Shown in pieces: positions 1 through 13,400 of a stretch of DNA of 45,000 nt. Below the pieces are notes generated by a model, which made no database searches, was not told the DNA's origin, and saw nothing but the letters and a program-made list of their open reading frames with translations. Within the stretch, counting starts at the first letter, position 1. Each line of letters begins with the position of its first letter. The position numbers and the translations under genes were made by a program. Origin of the DNA: Tubiluchus corallicola (taxonomy: Eukaryota; Priapulida; Priapulimorpha; Priapulimorphida; Tubiluchidae); assembly GCA_030141605.1 (NCBI GenBank), contig JAQGDQ010000999.1, positions 1 through 45,000 of the forward strand, read 5' to 3'.

Positions 1-16
1 AATTTCGACCACTCAC

Positions 17-87
17 TGCTTCGTGCCCATAGTTGCTCCGCCATGCCGCGCCCATCCGTACAGCTCATTCCAGTTGAAAGGTCTTAT
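17..87 (-). CDS. Pfk: Pfk alternative exon 13b (mutually exclusive partner)
   Basis: The acceptor is a pyrimidine-rich tract ending TTTTCAG before base 87. The donor is CA|GTGAGT after base 17. The 71 bp encode 23 residues plus 2 nt with key residues W6, G11-W12, G16-G17, G21-T22-K23. These fit the C-half segment of animal PFK that reads roughly W....GW....GG..LGTKR. Length and start and end phases equal those of the neighbouring exon at 153-223. Joining both would shift the frame, so a transcript should use only one. At the codon level it is intact. Confidence 0.85.
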
Positions 88-3000
88 CTGAAAATCGCAC
101 AAGACAAGTGAACGACAGCGACCACAAAGAAACCGATTTTCAATCAACTTACTTTTTACTACCGAGAAAACTGCCTCCTGTTCCCACCAGTCCCCGCATT
201 CCTTGCCAGGTGAGACGATGAACCTGAAATGGGTTGCATGCTAAACACACTCTCATGCTGGTTAATTAAATGTGATTAAAATAATAAATTCATTAAAGGT
301 CAAATTTAAAGTTTATTCAAAAACAAGAGCTATGCATAAATTGAAAATACTCAATTTGCTGCATTTCGTGGTTTTACTTTAAATCAGGGGTGTGCAAATT
401 GCGGCCCGCCGAGAGAATTTGTGCGGCCCGCGAAGAGATTTGTCAACCTAATGAAAGTGCGGCCCGGGCGATTAATTGAGTGTATCCAGCTGAAGTCCGT
501 GCCACGATTCCAAAGATAGTGCTGGTAGTTTTTTCTACTAGATCGGATGCCATTAACCCTTACAAGACGGTTGTAGCTTAATGTCACTGTACTACACAGA
601 CTGTGTGATACACATTACTAATATGCATTGTAATGAAATTATCTGTCCTGAACGTAGAAATATATGGTTTGTAATATAAATTTTAATAACTTCTAAAATA
701 GTTTCTTGTGTGTAGTAGTAATGATGTACGCAGGTTGTATGCAAAAAAATCGTTATTAGGCCTTTCTGTACTTGGCTTCTTGATCAAACTGCATGTGGCC
801 CGCAGGAATTGCTGGAAAGTTTAATGTGGCCCGGCTAGTCAGATAATTTGCACACCCCTGCTTTAAATGAAATTGGCCTTTCAAGATGCATTTTCTCCCT
901 AAGCACTTGTCCACTTTCTCCCTAAGCACTTGTCCACTTTCTCCCTAAGCACTTGTCCATTTTCTCCCTAAGCACTTGTCCACTTTCTCCCTAAGCACTT
1001 GTCCACTTTCTCCCTAAGCACTTGTCCATTTTCTCCCTAAGCACTTGTCCATTTTCTCCCTAAGCACTTGTCCACTTTCTCCCTAAGCAGTTGTCCATTT
1101 TCTCCCTAAGCACTTGTCCACTTTCTCCCTAAGCACTTGTCCACTTTCTCCCTAAGCACTTGTCCACTTTCTCCCTAAGCACTTGTCCACTTTCTCCCTA
1201 AGCACTTGTCCACTTTCTCCCTAAGCACTTGTCCACTTTCTCCCTAAGCACTTGTCCATTTTCTCCCTAAGCACTTGTCCACTTTCTCCCTAAGCAGTTG
1301 TCCATTTTCTCCCTAAGCACTTGTCCACTTTCTCCCTAAGCACTTGTCCACTTTCTCCCTAAGCACTTGTCCACTTTCTCCCTAAGCACTTGTCCACTTT
1401 TGCTTACAAAACTTCAAAAAACGGAACTGGAGACTACTGTTTGGTAATGGTTTCCTTGGATACCAAATATCTTGTCCAGCAACAAAATTGTAAACAGTGC
1501 TATACAATGAAGTGCGCAATTTCGGCGGATTTGAAGGCTAAAAATACTCTTTAATTCACAAAAAACAACACTACAACTGCTTAATGAAAGAATACTCCAA
1601 CAATTAAACTGGAAAAAACACACAAGAGAAAGTCAGCAACATACAGAATATTCCATCCGACATACGGCACAGAATTGGTCGTCAAGCTCTGCACTAACTA
1701 AAGGATCTCATCTTAAATATCTCATCGTTAAAATATCAGGGATCAGTATTATGGAACTCCCTACCTGCTCATATAACTTCCTTACCTCTGCATTCGCTAA
1801 AAAAAAACAGTACACTAAGGCACTTCATGAAACTTACGTGTAAATCAGTTTTTTGTCTGTTACATGTACATTCTTGTGGTAACTTTTGCTGAAAAACAAT
1901 TTTTTATAAGGTGCAAACTCACTTTCTATAATGTACAATAATGAACATGCTTCTTATATTACAGGCAAACACAGTCAGCAAAATGGACATAATGATTTCA
2001 CTCAGAAACAATTGTAAGATATTTTGCTTAGTAGTTCGTAAATTTGTCATGGTTTTTGATTTTTGTTTTTTGCTGTTGTATTTTTGTTTTTGTATTTCTG
2101 CACGTTTATGTATTTTTTAATATAGCTGTGTCTACTGTCGTTAGTGTCCTTTTGTTTACTGTCCTTTGAGAAGGGTGGTTGACTCTGTAACCTTTAGTTT
2201 TTCGCCACCCTTTCTCCTATGTTCGTTTGTATTTTTGTGTATTTTAATGTCAAATTATTGTATATGGAGGAAAATAAATTACTACGCATTTATACGCATT
2301 TTCTTACAGAAACCACCAAAAAGAAATTCCAAGTATCAAAATGACTCAGTTGAAGCATTTTCTTCTTGTTAACGTTGAATGAATAAAGAATAAATTGACC
2401 TTCAATGCAATCACATAAAAGTAAAACAATTTTGCAAAGTTAGCAAGCAAATTAATCGGCGAATACTACCAACGCTGGAACTTCGGTTGCAAATATGTAT
2501 TCGACTAATCGGACACGAAACTGATTCGATAATCGATTACGATTACTTATAATGTTATTTTACGAAAAAGCAAGCACACGTGAAAACCACGTATTTGTGC
2601 TTAAAAGAACTTTGCGTCTGCCAAACCCAATGCGCCAAGGAACAACAAAGCCAGTACAAGTGCACTAAGTTACTACACAACGGTAGCGCCATATTACAGG
2701 ATTTCACTGGGCAGTGACAGTTACTGGAAATGGTGCTGACAAACCATTGGCATAGCAGTGTCTAGTATTTTCTCCATTACTGCTGTGCTCATCTGTCTCG
2801 AGGGCAGATTTCTTTCATTTTAGAATTCTGCCTACCAAGTGTCTATAATAGGCATAATGGGCATATGGTGATAACAGGATGATATATGGATACATTTGTA
2901 CTGTGACTTTTGTAGATTTTGTAGTTGAAAATGTTATCGTAATACAATCAATCGAAACCGAAAAAATAATCGATGGTTAGAAATAAAGGCCCAAATCGAT

Positions 3001-6000
3001 TATAACCAATTAATCAGATACACCACTGCTTACTAGCAACTGAGTAAACATACAAGCTATTAATGCAATAAGCAAAGATTACATTAAAAATCAATTAACA
3101 CATAAAAGAAATTGGTTAAGATAAGACACTTGTATTGCTTCACTTTATGCTAACATCACTTATTTTCTAACGAAAGGGATTTCACAATTTTGCATAAATT
3201 TACCACAACTGGCAATTCAGTTACAAGGAGTTTCAAGATACTGAAATTTGTTGTTGATCGAAAACTGAAAAAATTGAGCTAGTCACTCATTATGGGTAGA
3301 ACTAAATGAGTTTACGTTCAGTTTTCAGGCTGCAAAAAGTATCAGTCTATAACTTTGTGCGAATTTTAACATAATTTAAAGCTTGAAGAACCACTGCTCT
3401 AGACTAAGCCGTTTGGTCATAAATCATTCAGTGCATCGTACAAAAACCCATTTTTATAGTTATAAGTTGAAAATCTTAAGAAGCATACATGTTTTAAATG
3501 TTTGCTTATGTTTTTTTATTAACACTGAAATTGCTCATTAGCAATGCCTTGGTATGTGTTAATGTTTATAGTTATGAATTGATGTTCATAATTGATTATT
3601 CACTAATTTTTTCATACTTTATTACATACTTTTCATACTAGATTTTTTATAACTTATCATTTTCTTAATTGTTTTTTTTAGAATGAATTACTACTGTGTA
3701 AGCACTGAGTACTGTAAGTGACAATAAAATATACACTAGAAATTATCAAATACATGCAATAAAATCATGAGTCATGAGTCAGATTAATAAATAACTGTAA
3801 CAGCCATTGTCTGCAGCAAAAAGATGAAGCGTGACAGGGGTAAAGGCATGCAAAAACTTTTTCAAAATCTGTCGTTTTATTTACGTATTTCACTAAGAAA
3901 AATTTGCACTGTTTAGTCAAAAAGCAGATTGGCTGCTTAATTAAAGGCTGACAAGTACAGTACACCCATTAATAACAAACAAATTTTTGTTTTTCAAATT
4001 AAGAATACAAACAGCTAAAATGTATGGCGGCCATCATAATAAACAATTGTTTCTACTGATTATATTACAAAAACATGTTTCACGCTATAAAACCTATGAA
4101 AATCTATTTCATCATTCTATTTCGAATACATAGCCAACGGTCATTCAACCAGCCAGTCAGTTGTTCAGTTCAGGCAGCCAGCCTATCAGCTAGCTAACCA
4201 GTCACTCAAGCTATTAAGCTGCTCATGTTTAAGCCAGCCAATCAAACATTCAGTTAATGAATAACTAATTGGATAAATAATCATTGGCTAAGTAACTTAG
4301 CAACCCAGTTATCCATCAGAATAAACGTTTGCTTAATCACTCGAACAATTAATCGGTAATTAACGAACAATGGTGAACCAGTAATTATTACACGTATATG
4401 AAAAGAAGCAAATGGCAAGCTGCTTAAATGAAATAGAGTAAGAACAACTTACATTACCAGCCACCAAACCGTCTATGCTGTCAAAGATACCGAGTACCGT
4501 GAAGCCTTGAAACATTGCTAGACGAGTGAAAGAACGCACAGCTGCGTTCATACCGCACGCTGGAGCTCCCACGCACATTACAGCTATCTTCTGCTGCTTC
4601 TGCACAAAAGATAACATTATCAATGCAAAATAATGAGAAATACATATCTAGTAAGTAATAGGTTATTTTGAGACAAAATTTAAACAAAAAAAAACACGAG
4701 TCAAATGCAGGGATGAAAATGATAAATTGCAAAAACTCTGAAACAGGCTGGGGGTTTAGGGGCCGCATTTTGCCCCCTTGGAGCACCAGCAACAAATTGC
4801 AATTTTGTGACCATAGAGAGCCTCTAAGTGGACTTAAAATATCAATTACTTTGTTTCATGCATAATTTAAAATACCCAACTATCAAGGATACATGACACC
4901 TAATTGTCTTAAAAATGCCTAAGTACTGGCCGCTTCTATGCAAAAGTATATAAAAACTGTCTGCAACTGACTCAAATAACTCCGCACAATTGATTCTATA
5001 TTTTTATACATACAGATATACACATGGTTACACTGATGTACGTGATATAAACAAAGTGATGGCCTGCCAACTAGCAGTCAGTTTGTGAAATAATGTACTG
5101 GGTCCGTACAAATTTTCTCAACGAATTTACGCGATTTACAAAAATGGCACTACTGGTCTTCCAAAAACTCGGAATTCCGCGTATACGCGGAAAATTCTCA
5201 TCCCTGCATATGACTCCTTGCCATCCATAAAACAAAACAAATACAAAGCAGATTTTATACCGCGTTGTGTTACAATATTATTCGAAAATTAAAGCCAAGC
5301 TACTAGAAGAAATTCAGCTCATTGCCATTAGTAAAAATATAGTGAAAGTTTTAGTAAAAAAAGTTTCAAATATTTTATTTTTTAAAACCAATGTATTCAC
5401 GACCGTGTGAATAGTTAGTTTAATTACAAAAAGTGTTACATTAAAAATTTGTTACAATAACAAAACCTCAACTATAGCACTACAGGTAACACAAAAGTTT
5501 AGGAAAATTTATTCATCCTGTATTTTCCTAAGATCTATACGTAGCTATGATAGGAATTCTACTGAAGACTTCTTCATTATGAATTACAGTCCTAAAACTG
5601 ATCTGTTCCAGCTTTATTCAATGCTACAAATTACTTGTTTTTGTCCTTCCTTCGTTTCAGGTAAATAATTCTTAAGCAAAAAATAAAACACAATTGAATT
5701 GAACTCAGTCAATATTTATCTGCCAACCTTGTGAGGCATCAATTACAACTGTAAAACAAAAGAGATACAGGCATGGTAACACTTACCGTACAAATTGTAC
5801 CGGTTGGGTCGCAAGAAGTTGACGGCGGTTGAAGGCGACTGAGCTGCAGAAATGCTGACAGGTTATTCAAGAAACTCCTACATCAAACACATTAAATCAG
5901 TGACATTTACAAGTAATCAGTCAGTCGGCCAAAGCTCATCTCCGTTGAACTCGAATAAAAATAACTGCACAACTCAACACAAGATGAAATAAATAGCAAG

Positions 6001-7060
6001 AACAACACATGAGGCAAAAATACGATTGCGAATTTCACATTTCGCTTGCTACCCTACTTTCCAACAAGAACATTAGGGCATTAGATAAAAGAAATGGGAA
6101 ACAACATCAATTTACAGTAAATAAAAATACCGTATTTATTCGAGTATAACGCGCACACGAGTATAATGCGCAACCCTAATTTTCGATTAAAAATCGGTAT
6201 AAAATTTTGTTTCACTTTTTCTCGGCTCAGACCAAGCATTGTAAGTGACAAACGTTGTTGAACACGTGCGGCCATGATAAAAATCATTTATTGACAACGT
6301 AAAGGAAATAATCAACTACCGTACATCACAGCGGATAATAAGAATTCTTCGATATGGCACCGTCTGACAAAGTCTGCTGATGACGCAAATATTATTGGTT
6401 ATTTCCTTAGCTACACCTCGCCTCTGCAGTGAGTGTTGCACATGAGCCATTGAGAATTATTTATTTTAGATCGTCCACGCAAGTGCTTTGGATACTGTTA
6501 CTAAAAATAGACCATAGGCGTTTTGTGGGTGGAGAGATGTGGCTGCATTCGATGTTTTGTGATTGTGGTCAGGGATATCTTCGACTAATGAGGCATTGCA
6601 CAAATAATATATTGATACATCTAAGCGTGTCACCCCAGCCCTCGTTTATAACGCGCACTCAAAGTTTGAGTTCTTTTTTAGGTAGAAAATTTTGCGCGTT
6701 CTACTCGAATAAATACGGTACTTGAAAGCCTAATTAAAATTAAAAACAGTAATTAATATCATACTTTACTTTTGAAAACTAGTTAAATCACACCACTGAA
6801 AACCCAACAATAAAACTAAAAATACGTACTTTCCACGTAACCTCTGTGCAAGTTCAAAATCGCCGTCATCCATTGCTTTCTGTACGGCTTTCGTCTAAAT
6901 AACAAAGCAATAAGTTGTACTATAGTTAACTGAATGATACGTATTAAAATTGTCCAGTTTTACATGCGTTATAGTTTACAAGTTGCTTATAGCAAAAATT
7001 TTTTCATAAAAGAACGACAATTTGATCTTGTAGTTAACAGGTATCTGTAGAGAGATTTGA

Positions 7061-7095
<35 letters not shown>

Positions 7096-7126
7096 CGTGC
7101 GTGCGTGTGTGTATGTGTGCCTGTGC

Positions 7127-7173
<47 letters not shown>

Positions 7174-7358
7174 AGTGTTACAGGCATCTGTAGAGAGATT
7201 TGAATGTGTGTGTGTGTGTGTCTGTGTGTGCGTGCGCGCGCGCGTGCGTGCATGCGTGTGTGTATGTGTGCATGTGCATGAGTGTGTGTGTGTGAGTGCG
7301 TGTTACAGGCATCTGTAGAGAGATTTGAATGTGTGTGTGTGTGTGTGTGCATGTGCAT

Positions 7359-7401
<43 letters not shown>

Positions 7402-10400
7402 ACAGGCATCTGTAGAGAGATTTGAATGTGTGTGTGTGTGTGTGTGTATGTGTGCATGTGCATGAGTGTGTGTGTGTGTGCGTGTGTGTGTGTGCATGAG
7501 TGTTTGTATGTGTGCGTGTGCATGAGTGTTTGTGTGTGTGCGTGTGCATGAGTATTTGTGTGTGTGCATGTGCATGCGTGTGTGTGTGTGCGTGTGTGCA
7601 TGCATGCATGAGTGTGTGTGTGTGTGTGTGCATGAGTGTGTGTGTGTGTGCGTGCATGTGTGCGTGTGTTACGCAACATAAAGCAACAAATCACAACACA
7701 CCAACATAATGTAACATATAAAAACCAAAGCAATGTAATGCAATGCAGTAAAGTAATTTGAATAGAATGCAATGCAAAGGTGTTTAACAGATTCATCGAG
7801 AAGCAGCTTTCAAACGTCCTAAACAAAAATCCGTAAAAAAGCTGAAACAACCCCTACTAGGGTGAGCCGATTTCGATTCGAAGCCAAAATTGTGGAGTCG
7901 CATAATTCTATCGCTTCAACTACACATACGTTCTTTATCAATAAAACATTTAAAACAGCATGCAACCAGCGCGCAATGTGCACAGTTTGAAACAGCATGC
8001 AACCAGCACACAATGTGCACAGTTTTTAACCAAATTATTAATGTATTTACCGCAGAGCAAAGTCAAACAATACGCACGACCTATGTAAGACTGATTTTTA
8101 TTTATCACTTGAAAAATTATTCAAAAACCTTTAAAACTGAATTCAAATTCGATTTGGATTCGAAATCTGAAATTCGGTCTGATTCCAGTTCAAATCGAGT
8201 TCAAAAATTCGACTCCTCGAATTCACTTTCCCGGACAGAGACAGCTCACCCCTACGACTCCTACCGTACCTCATCTTCACAGACGTGGCTGATATTAACT
8301 CACCTTCTCAACGCATTCCATCAGAGGCACTCGAACGGTCTGATTGCCATTAAGTCCAATCACACAGGCAGGCGTGTCTGGAGTGCTATCCATTAAAGCT
8401 AGGACAGCTTCAGCACCCATACGTGTTCCCTGGAGATACAGCAAGTTTGTTATACTACATACTATATCTCATTTGCTAAGCTTGTATTTTATACATACTC
8501 AAAATATTTTACTCGAAATACTCAAATGGACAACTAAAACAAATCTGTTGTATACTCTGTTGTCAATTCATACAAAAATTTACATACAATTCATACAAGT
8601 TTATAAGTTATTACAGCTATTATAACAGATTTTAACAATGGTAACTTGAAATATAACAGTACTAAAGGAAGCTAGATCTATCAACAACTACCTACCTATC
8701 TTACATTCGTTTTGCAATTATTTCTAATTCTTTTTAAAACTAGATAACTTTAACAAAGTTCAACAAACACCTTAACACTAAAATCAGGCATGGAGATGCA
8801 ATCAAATAATAGTGCGACACATTAAAATCACTTTAACAATTCTACCTGTTCTAAATGTTCAACAAAAAGTTGTACCAATGGTGCTACCAGTAGATAATCA
8901 AACATCAGCAAATATTATTAATCATTTGTTACTAACAACTGTTGGTGAAAAGTACACCAAGTGCACAAATTCCTGCATAAACTGGACATAAAACAGTGTC
9001 AACAACTGGTGTTATACCACCCACTCCTTCACATGGAAGATTATTCCAGAGCCATAAGTATTAGTAGGAAAAAAAGGAAAAAAGTTCGAGGTAGTTCTTT
9101 CGCACAAATTTATACAAACAATAAAACAATGAACTCTGAAACTAATAAACTTCAAGAAAAGACTTGTCGCTTAGGTGGTAGAGTTAATCTACTAACTTTC
9201 AAGTAGTATATATATATTTTTTATATATATTAAAATATTCATAATAGGATGAGATAAGATAAGAAATGAATTCAATCACATGGCTATGGTGAAATTTCAT
9301 TAAAATAGTATATTCCTGCACTGTAACATATCTGCATGTTGTAGCATGTTCAAACATTGCAACATATCCTCATCTTGTCATAAATCCATGCAAAGTAACA
9401 TTTGTATATTGTAAATAACGTATCCGCGCATTGCAACATAATCACACGTTGTAACATACACAAAATTGTAATACATCTATACTGACTATACATTGTAACA
9501 TTCCTATAAAGTGTAGCATATCCCCCCATTGTAACATATCCATACATTATAACACATATCTGTGAATCTATATATTGTAGCATGTCTGTGAATCGTAACA
9601 TATCTACGCCTTGCTATATATATTGTCACTCATCGCAACTCTCGAGCATCATCTAGCACAAGATAAGATAAGAAATTTTATGTTATAGTTCATTGCCACG
9701 CACTCTGCACTTTCTGAAATAATTTCTGTGAAGCACAACAGTTTTAATGAGTTGGATGTCAAAATAAGTTACCAGAATTCGGTCAAAAGCAGAAGCCTTT
9801 CCACCGCGCTGGACGTGTCCTAGAACGGTGATGCGGGTATCCGCTTTTAGTTTCTCCTCAGTAACCTAAATGCGATAAATAACGACTAAAGAAAAATGCT
9901 AACTAAACCACACTTTACATAAAAATTTATTGAAAGTGCCAATTATTAAAATTTCTTAGGAAAGTGCCATGAATTACAGGTACCACATATATATATATAT
10001 ATATATATAGTTTTATACATATACATATTGTTTTATATATATATATATAGTTTTTATATAGCTTTATATATATATATATATATAGTTGCATATAATTATC
10101 GTATTTAGTATTTACTCGTTTTAAGGACGTGCAAATAAGCGTCTGGGGAAACAGAATGAAATAATAAAATGCGCCCGGCCATCCACGTTTAAATAGCATG
10201 CCCCGGGGGTAGATCACTGTTTTAAAAACTGCTACGTATCAATCTCACCTTAGTGCAATTAACACAAAGCAACAAATTGCAATTATGTGACCATAGAGGA
10301 CCTCTAAGTGAACTTAAAATATCAATTACCTTGTTTCATGCATAATTTAAAATACCCAACTATCAAGGATACATGATACCTAATTGTCTCAAAACGCCTA

Positions 10401-13400
10401 AGTACTGGCCGCTCCTATGCAAAAGTATATAAAAACTGTCTGCAATTGACTCAAATAACTCCGCACAATTTATTCTATATTTTTATACATAGAGATATAC
10501 ACGTGGTTACACTGATGTACGTGATGTAAACAAAGTGACGGCCTGCCACCTAGCGGTCAGCTTGTGAAATAATGTACTGGGTCCGTAAAAATTTTCTCAA
10601 CGAATTCACGCGATTTACAAAAATGGCACTACTGGTCTTCCAAAAACTCGGAATTCCGCGTATCTGTGGAAAATTCTCATACCTGATTCAGTCTGCAGTC
10701 AGACTAATGTGAACGAATGCATGCCTATTCAACACTGTAATAAACCTGCCTGTTAGTGTATAGACTGCAGTGCTTTACTTTCGCCTTTTGGTCACCTAGT
10801 GGGTGCCGCTCAGCTGGGCAGCTATGCACAGATTACCTTCGGGACATGTGCAGTCATGCAGGTAATTTTTGTGCTTTAACTATCTGCCTATTTATTTTAC
10901 CTCAGATCATCAAAAATCGCTCTGTAATTTTTTACATTATGATATATTATGACTCCATTATACATTCGCTTGCTTATGTCTAAGAATTATTCTTGTGTTA
11001 TAAAGTCTATTTCAGTTTCCATTGTTATTATGTTTCTGTTATCAGATTTTCATTTCAGTTCTTGTTTTAGTTCTTATTTCAGTTCAGTTTTATTGCAGTT
11101 ATTTGCAGTTTGACTTTTTTATTATGCACTTATTATTACTGTGTATGAATTGTACTAACACGTTATAAGCATATCAATTTAATGTCATTCGTAACAATTA
11201 AATTTTTATTACAAACAGTACTAACACTAATACACTGTAGCATAGCACCTATAAAAATGTTCATCACTAACCAAAGGGCAGCTGACTAGATGACCAATTG
11301 GTCTTTCGCTGCCCTTTCTACACATTTTTGTTTCCAAATTAATTGTATTATAACCGTGCGTGTGTTACAAGATAAATAAAAAGATCATTATTATTATTTT
11401 TATTATGTGCCTAATGTTGCAGCCAGTTGCATGACAGATATCATTTGCAAAAGTAACAAGTGCCCGTTTGAGTAGTGGCTTGGTAGTTCGACTAAAATAA
11501 TAAGGGCCCAGCCATGCACAGGCCCCTTATTGTTCGTATGTATAAATCAACATGTAGGTACAAATGTATTATGGCTTGTTTACTTACTTTCTTTATAATA
11601 CTTGCAGTTATAGGATTCCCATCGCTGTCAATTGCACCTTCAGACACAAGAATGATATTTAATCTCTGTCCCATTTCTCTAGTCTATAAAAAATGCAGGA
11701 TTCAGAATGAAAAGTAAATTTCATTTAATTTACTAGAAGCGTCCAGAACACAACAGAATACACCAAAATACAGAAGACAACACAACCACTTAATGGCATT
11801 TAAAGGAATACCGGATGATTGTTTAGACTCAATCTCATTTTAATTCACTGTCCAAAATATACATTTTCTTCCCTATAAAAGTTTACAATTGTTCCTTATA
11901 TTTGAATAATTAGCTTAGAAAGTTAATTAACGGCAACCGAACGCAGCTATTGCTCACGTCAGAAACAGTTTGTGCAATGGCAGGCGTCTTCCCTTGCGCA
12001 TCAAGCACTTTTGCATAAGTGTTACAGTACTGTTTAAACGCATGATGTCACAAAAAATGGGCTTTACATCATATGACGTCAGAAACTAACACTGATCATG
12101 CTTATCACGGTACCACCTTCTATTTGTCGGCCACACGAATGTGACAAAAAGGCGCCGGTGCCAATCTTAGTAGATTCACTGACCCCGCATAGCTTTGAAA
12201 GTTTAATGAAATTTGAGTATCCGAGGTAATTATTATTTAATTTGAGCTTTGATTTAAAAAATGCTACTGTAATTTTCAATATTTTAGAGCATTCTTAATT
12301 CTGAACTCGTGTTTACACAATCATCCGGTTTTCCTTTAAGTATGCTAGAACTGATGATAAATAGTTTAAACCACAAGAAAACGCTCGACATAAATAAACA
12401 TTAAATAATTTGTCTTGAAATTTTATATCACTTACATTCTGTTTTATGGCATACGTTTTATAAATTTCAACTCCAGCGATAACTGTTAGGTGCTGCCATT
12501 TTAACAGCAAGTTGTATGATACATGTTTAAATAACATTGCGTAAAGTTTGGAAAAATATTTTTTATTTTATTAGTTAATCACAATTACAAACCCACAATG
12601 CACACAACAATTATAAAGATACGATTACGCACATATACAGCGCTACAAAAAACCTATACCACGTTATCAAGAAGACATTTACACAAGTCAAACTCAACAA
12701 TTTAAACCAAAGACACAACATCAAACCTTGATGTATAAACCCAATGGTACAGCATGAATAAACACAAATTTAAGATAGTTGCATACACATGTACTATTTA
12801 GTTTACATAAGTCATGTTAGTTGTATACATAGTTCGTTTTTTTCAATTTATAATAATTAACATTCGGGAACTGGCACATTTCAGAACAAATTGGAGAATT
12901 TCTGAATTGTTTGAGCCTAACAGTAATTTTAGTTTGTCATCATCTAATAAAATAATCACTGCATTCATAGCGCACTGTTTGTTAACTGAGTTAAAAGTTT
13001 AAATTGCTTTATATTGTCAATAAGATTGGTGACACAATTTTTGGCGAATCTGTGGTGCACACAGGGATGAGAATGACAAATTGCAAAAAACTCTGAAACA
13101 GGTCAGGGGTTTGGGGGTCCAAGGGGGGCGAAGCCCCCTTGGAGCCAACAAATTGCAATTTTGTGACCATAGAGAGCCTCTAATATGGACTTAAAATATT
13201 AATTACCTTGTTTCATGCGTAACTAAAAATACCTGATGTATGTGATGTAAACAAAGAGACAGCCTGCCACCTAGCGGTCAACTTGTGAAATAATGTATTG
13301 TATGGGTCCGTAAAAATTTTCTCAACAAATTTATGCAATTTACAAAAATGGCACTACTGGTCTTCGAAAAACTCGGAATTTCTCAGCGGAAAATTCTCAT

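Noticed and set aside
384-587. Minus-strand open frame almost identical to the plus-strand frame at 34084-34470
   Set aside because: The similarity comes from two copies of the same nonautonomous hAT element. The frame ends differ and it matches no protein family I know.
891-1396. CRISPR-like regular repeat
   Set aside because: There are no spacers. It is a head-to-tail 23-bp minisatellite in an animal intron.
2475-3028. hAT element ending CACCACTG
   Set aside because: One plausible end and AATCGATT-rich subterminal sequence, but no matching left end or target duplication could be found.
4481-4795. 104-codon minus-strand frame over Pfk exon 12
   Set aside because: It is an out-of-frame shadow of exon 12 joined to the adjacent hAT element. 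The true frame has the [13 protein letters not shown] motif.
6987-7850. Long His/Thr-rich (minus) and Cys/Val-rich (plus) open frames
   Set aside because: They are translations of the TG/CA microsatellite with no start context, domain or splice support.
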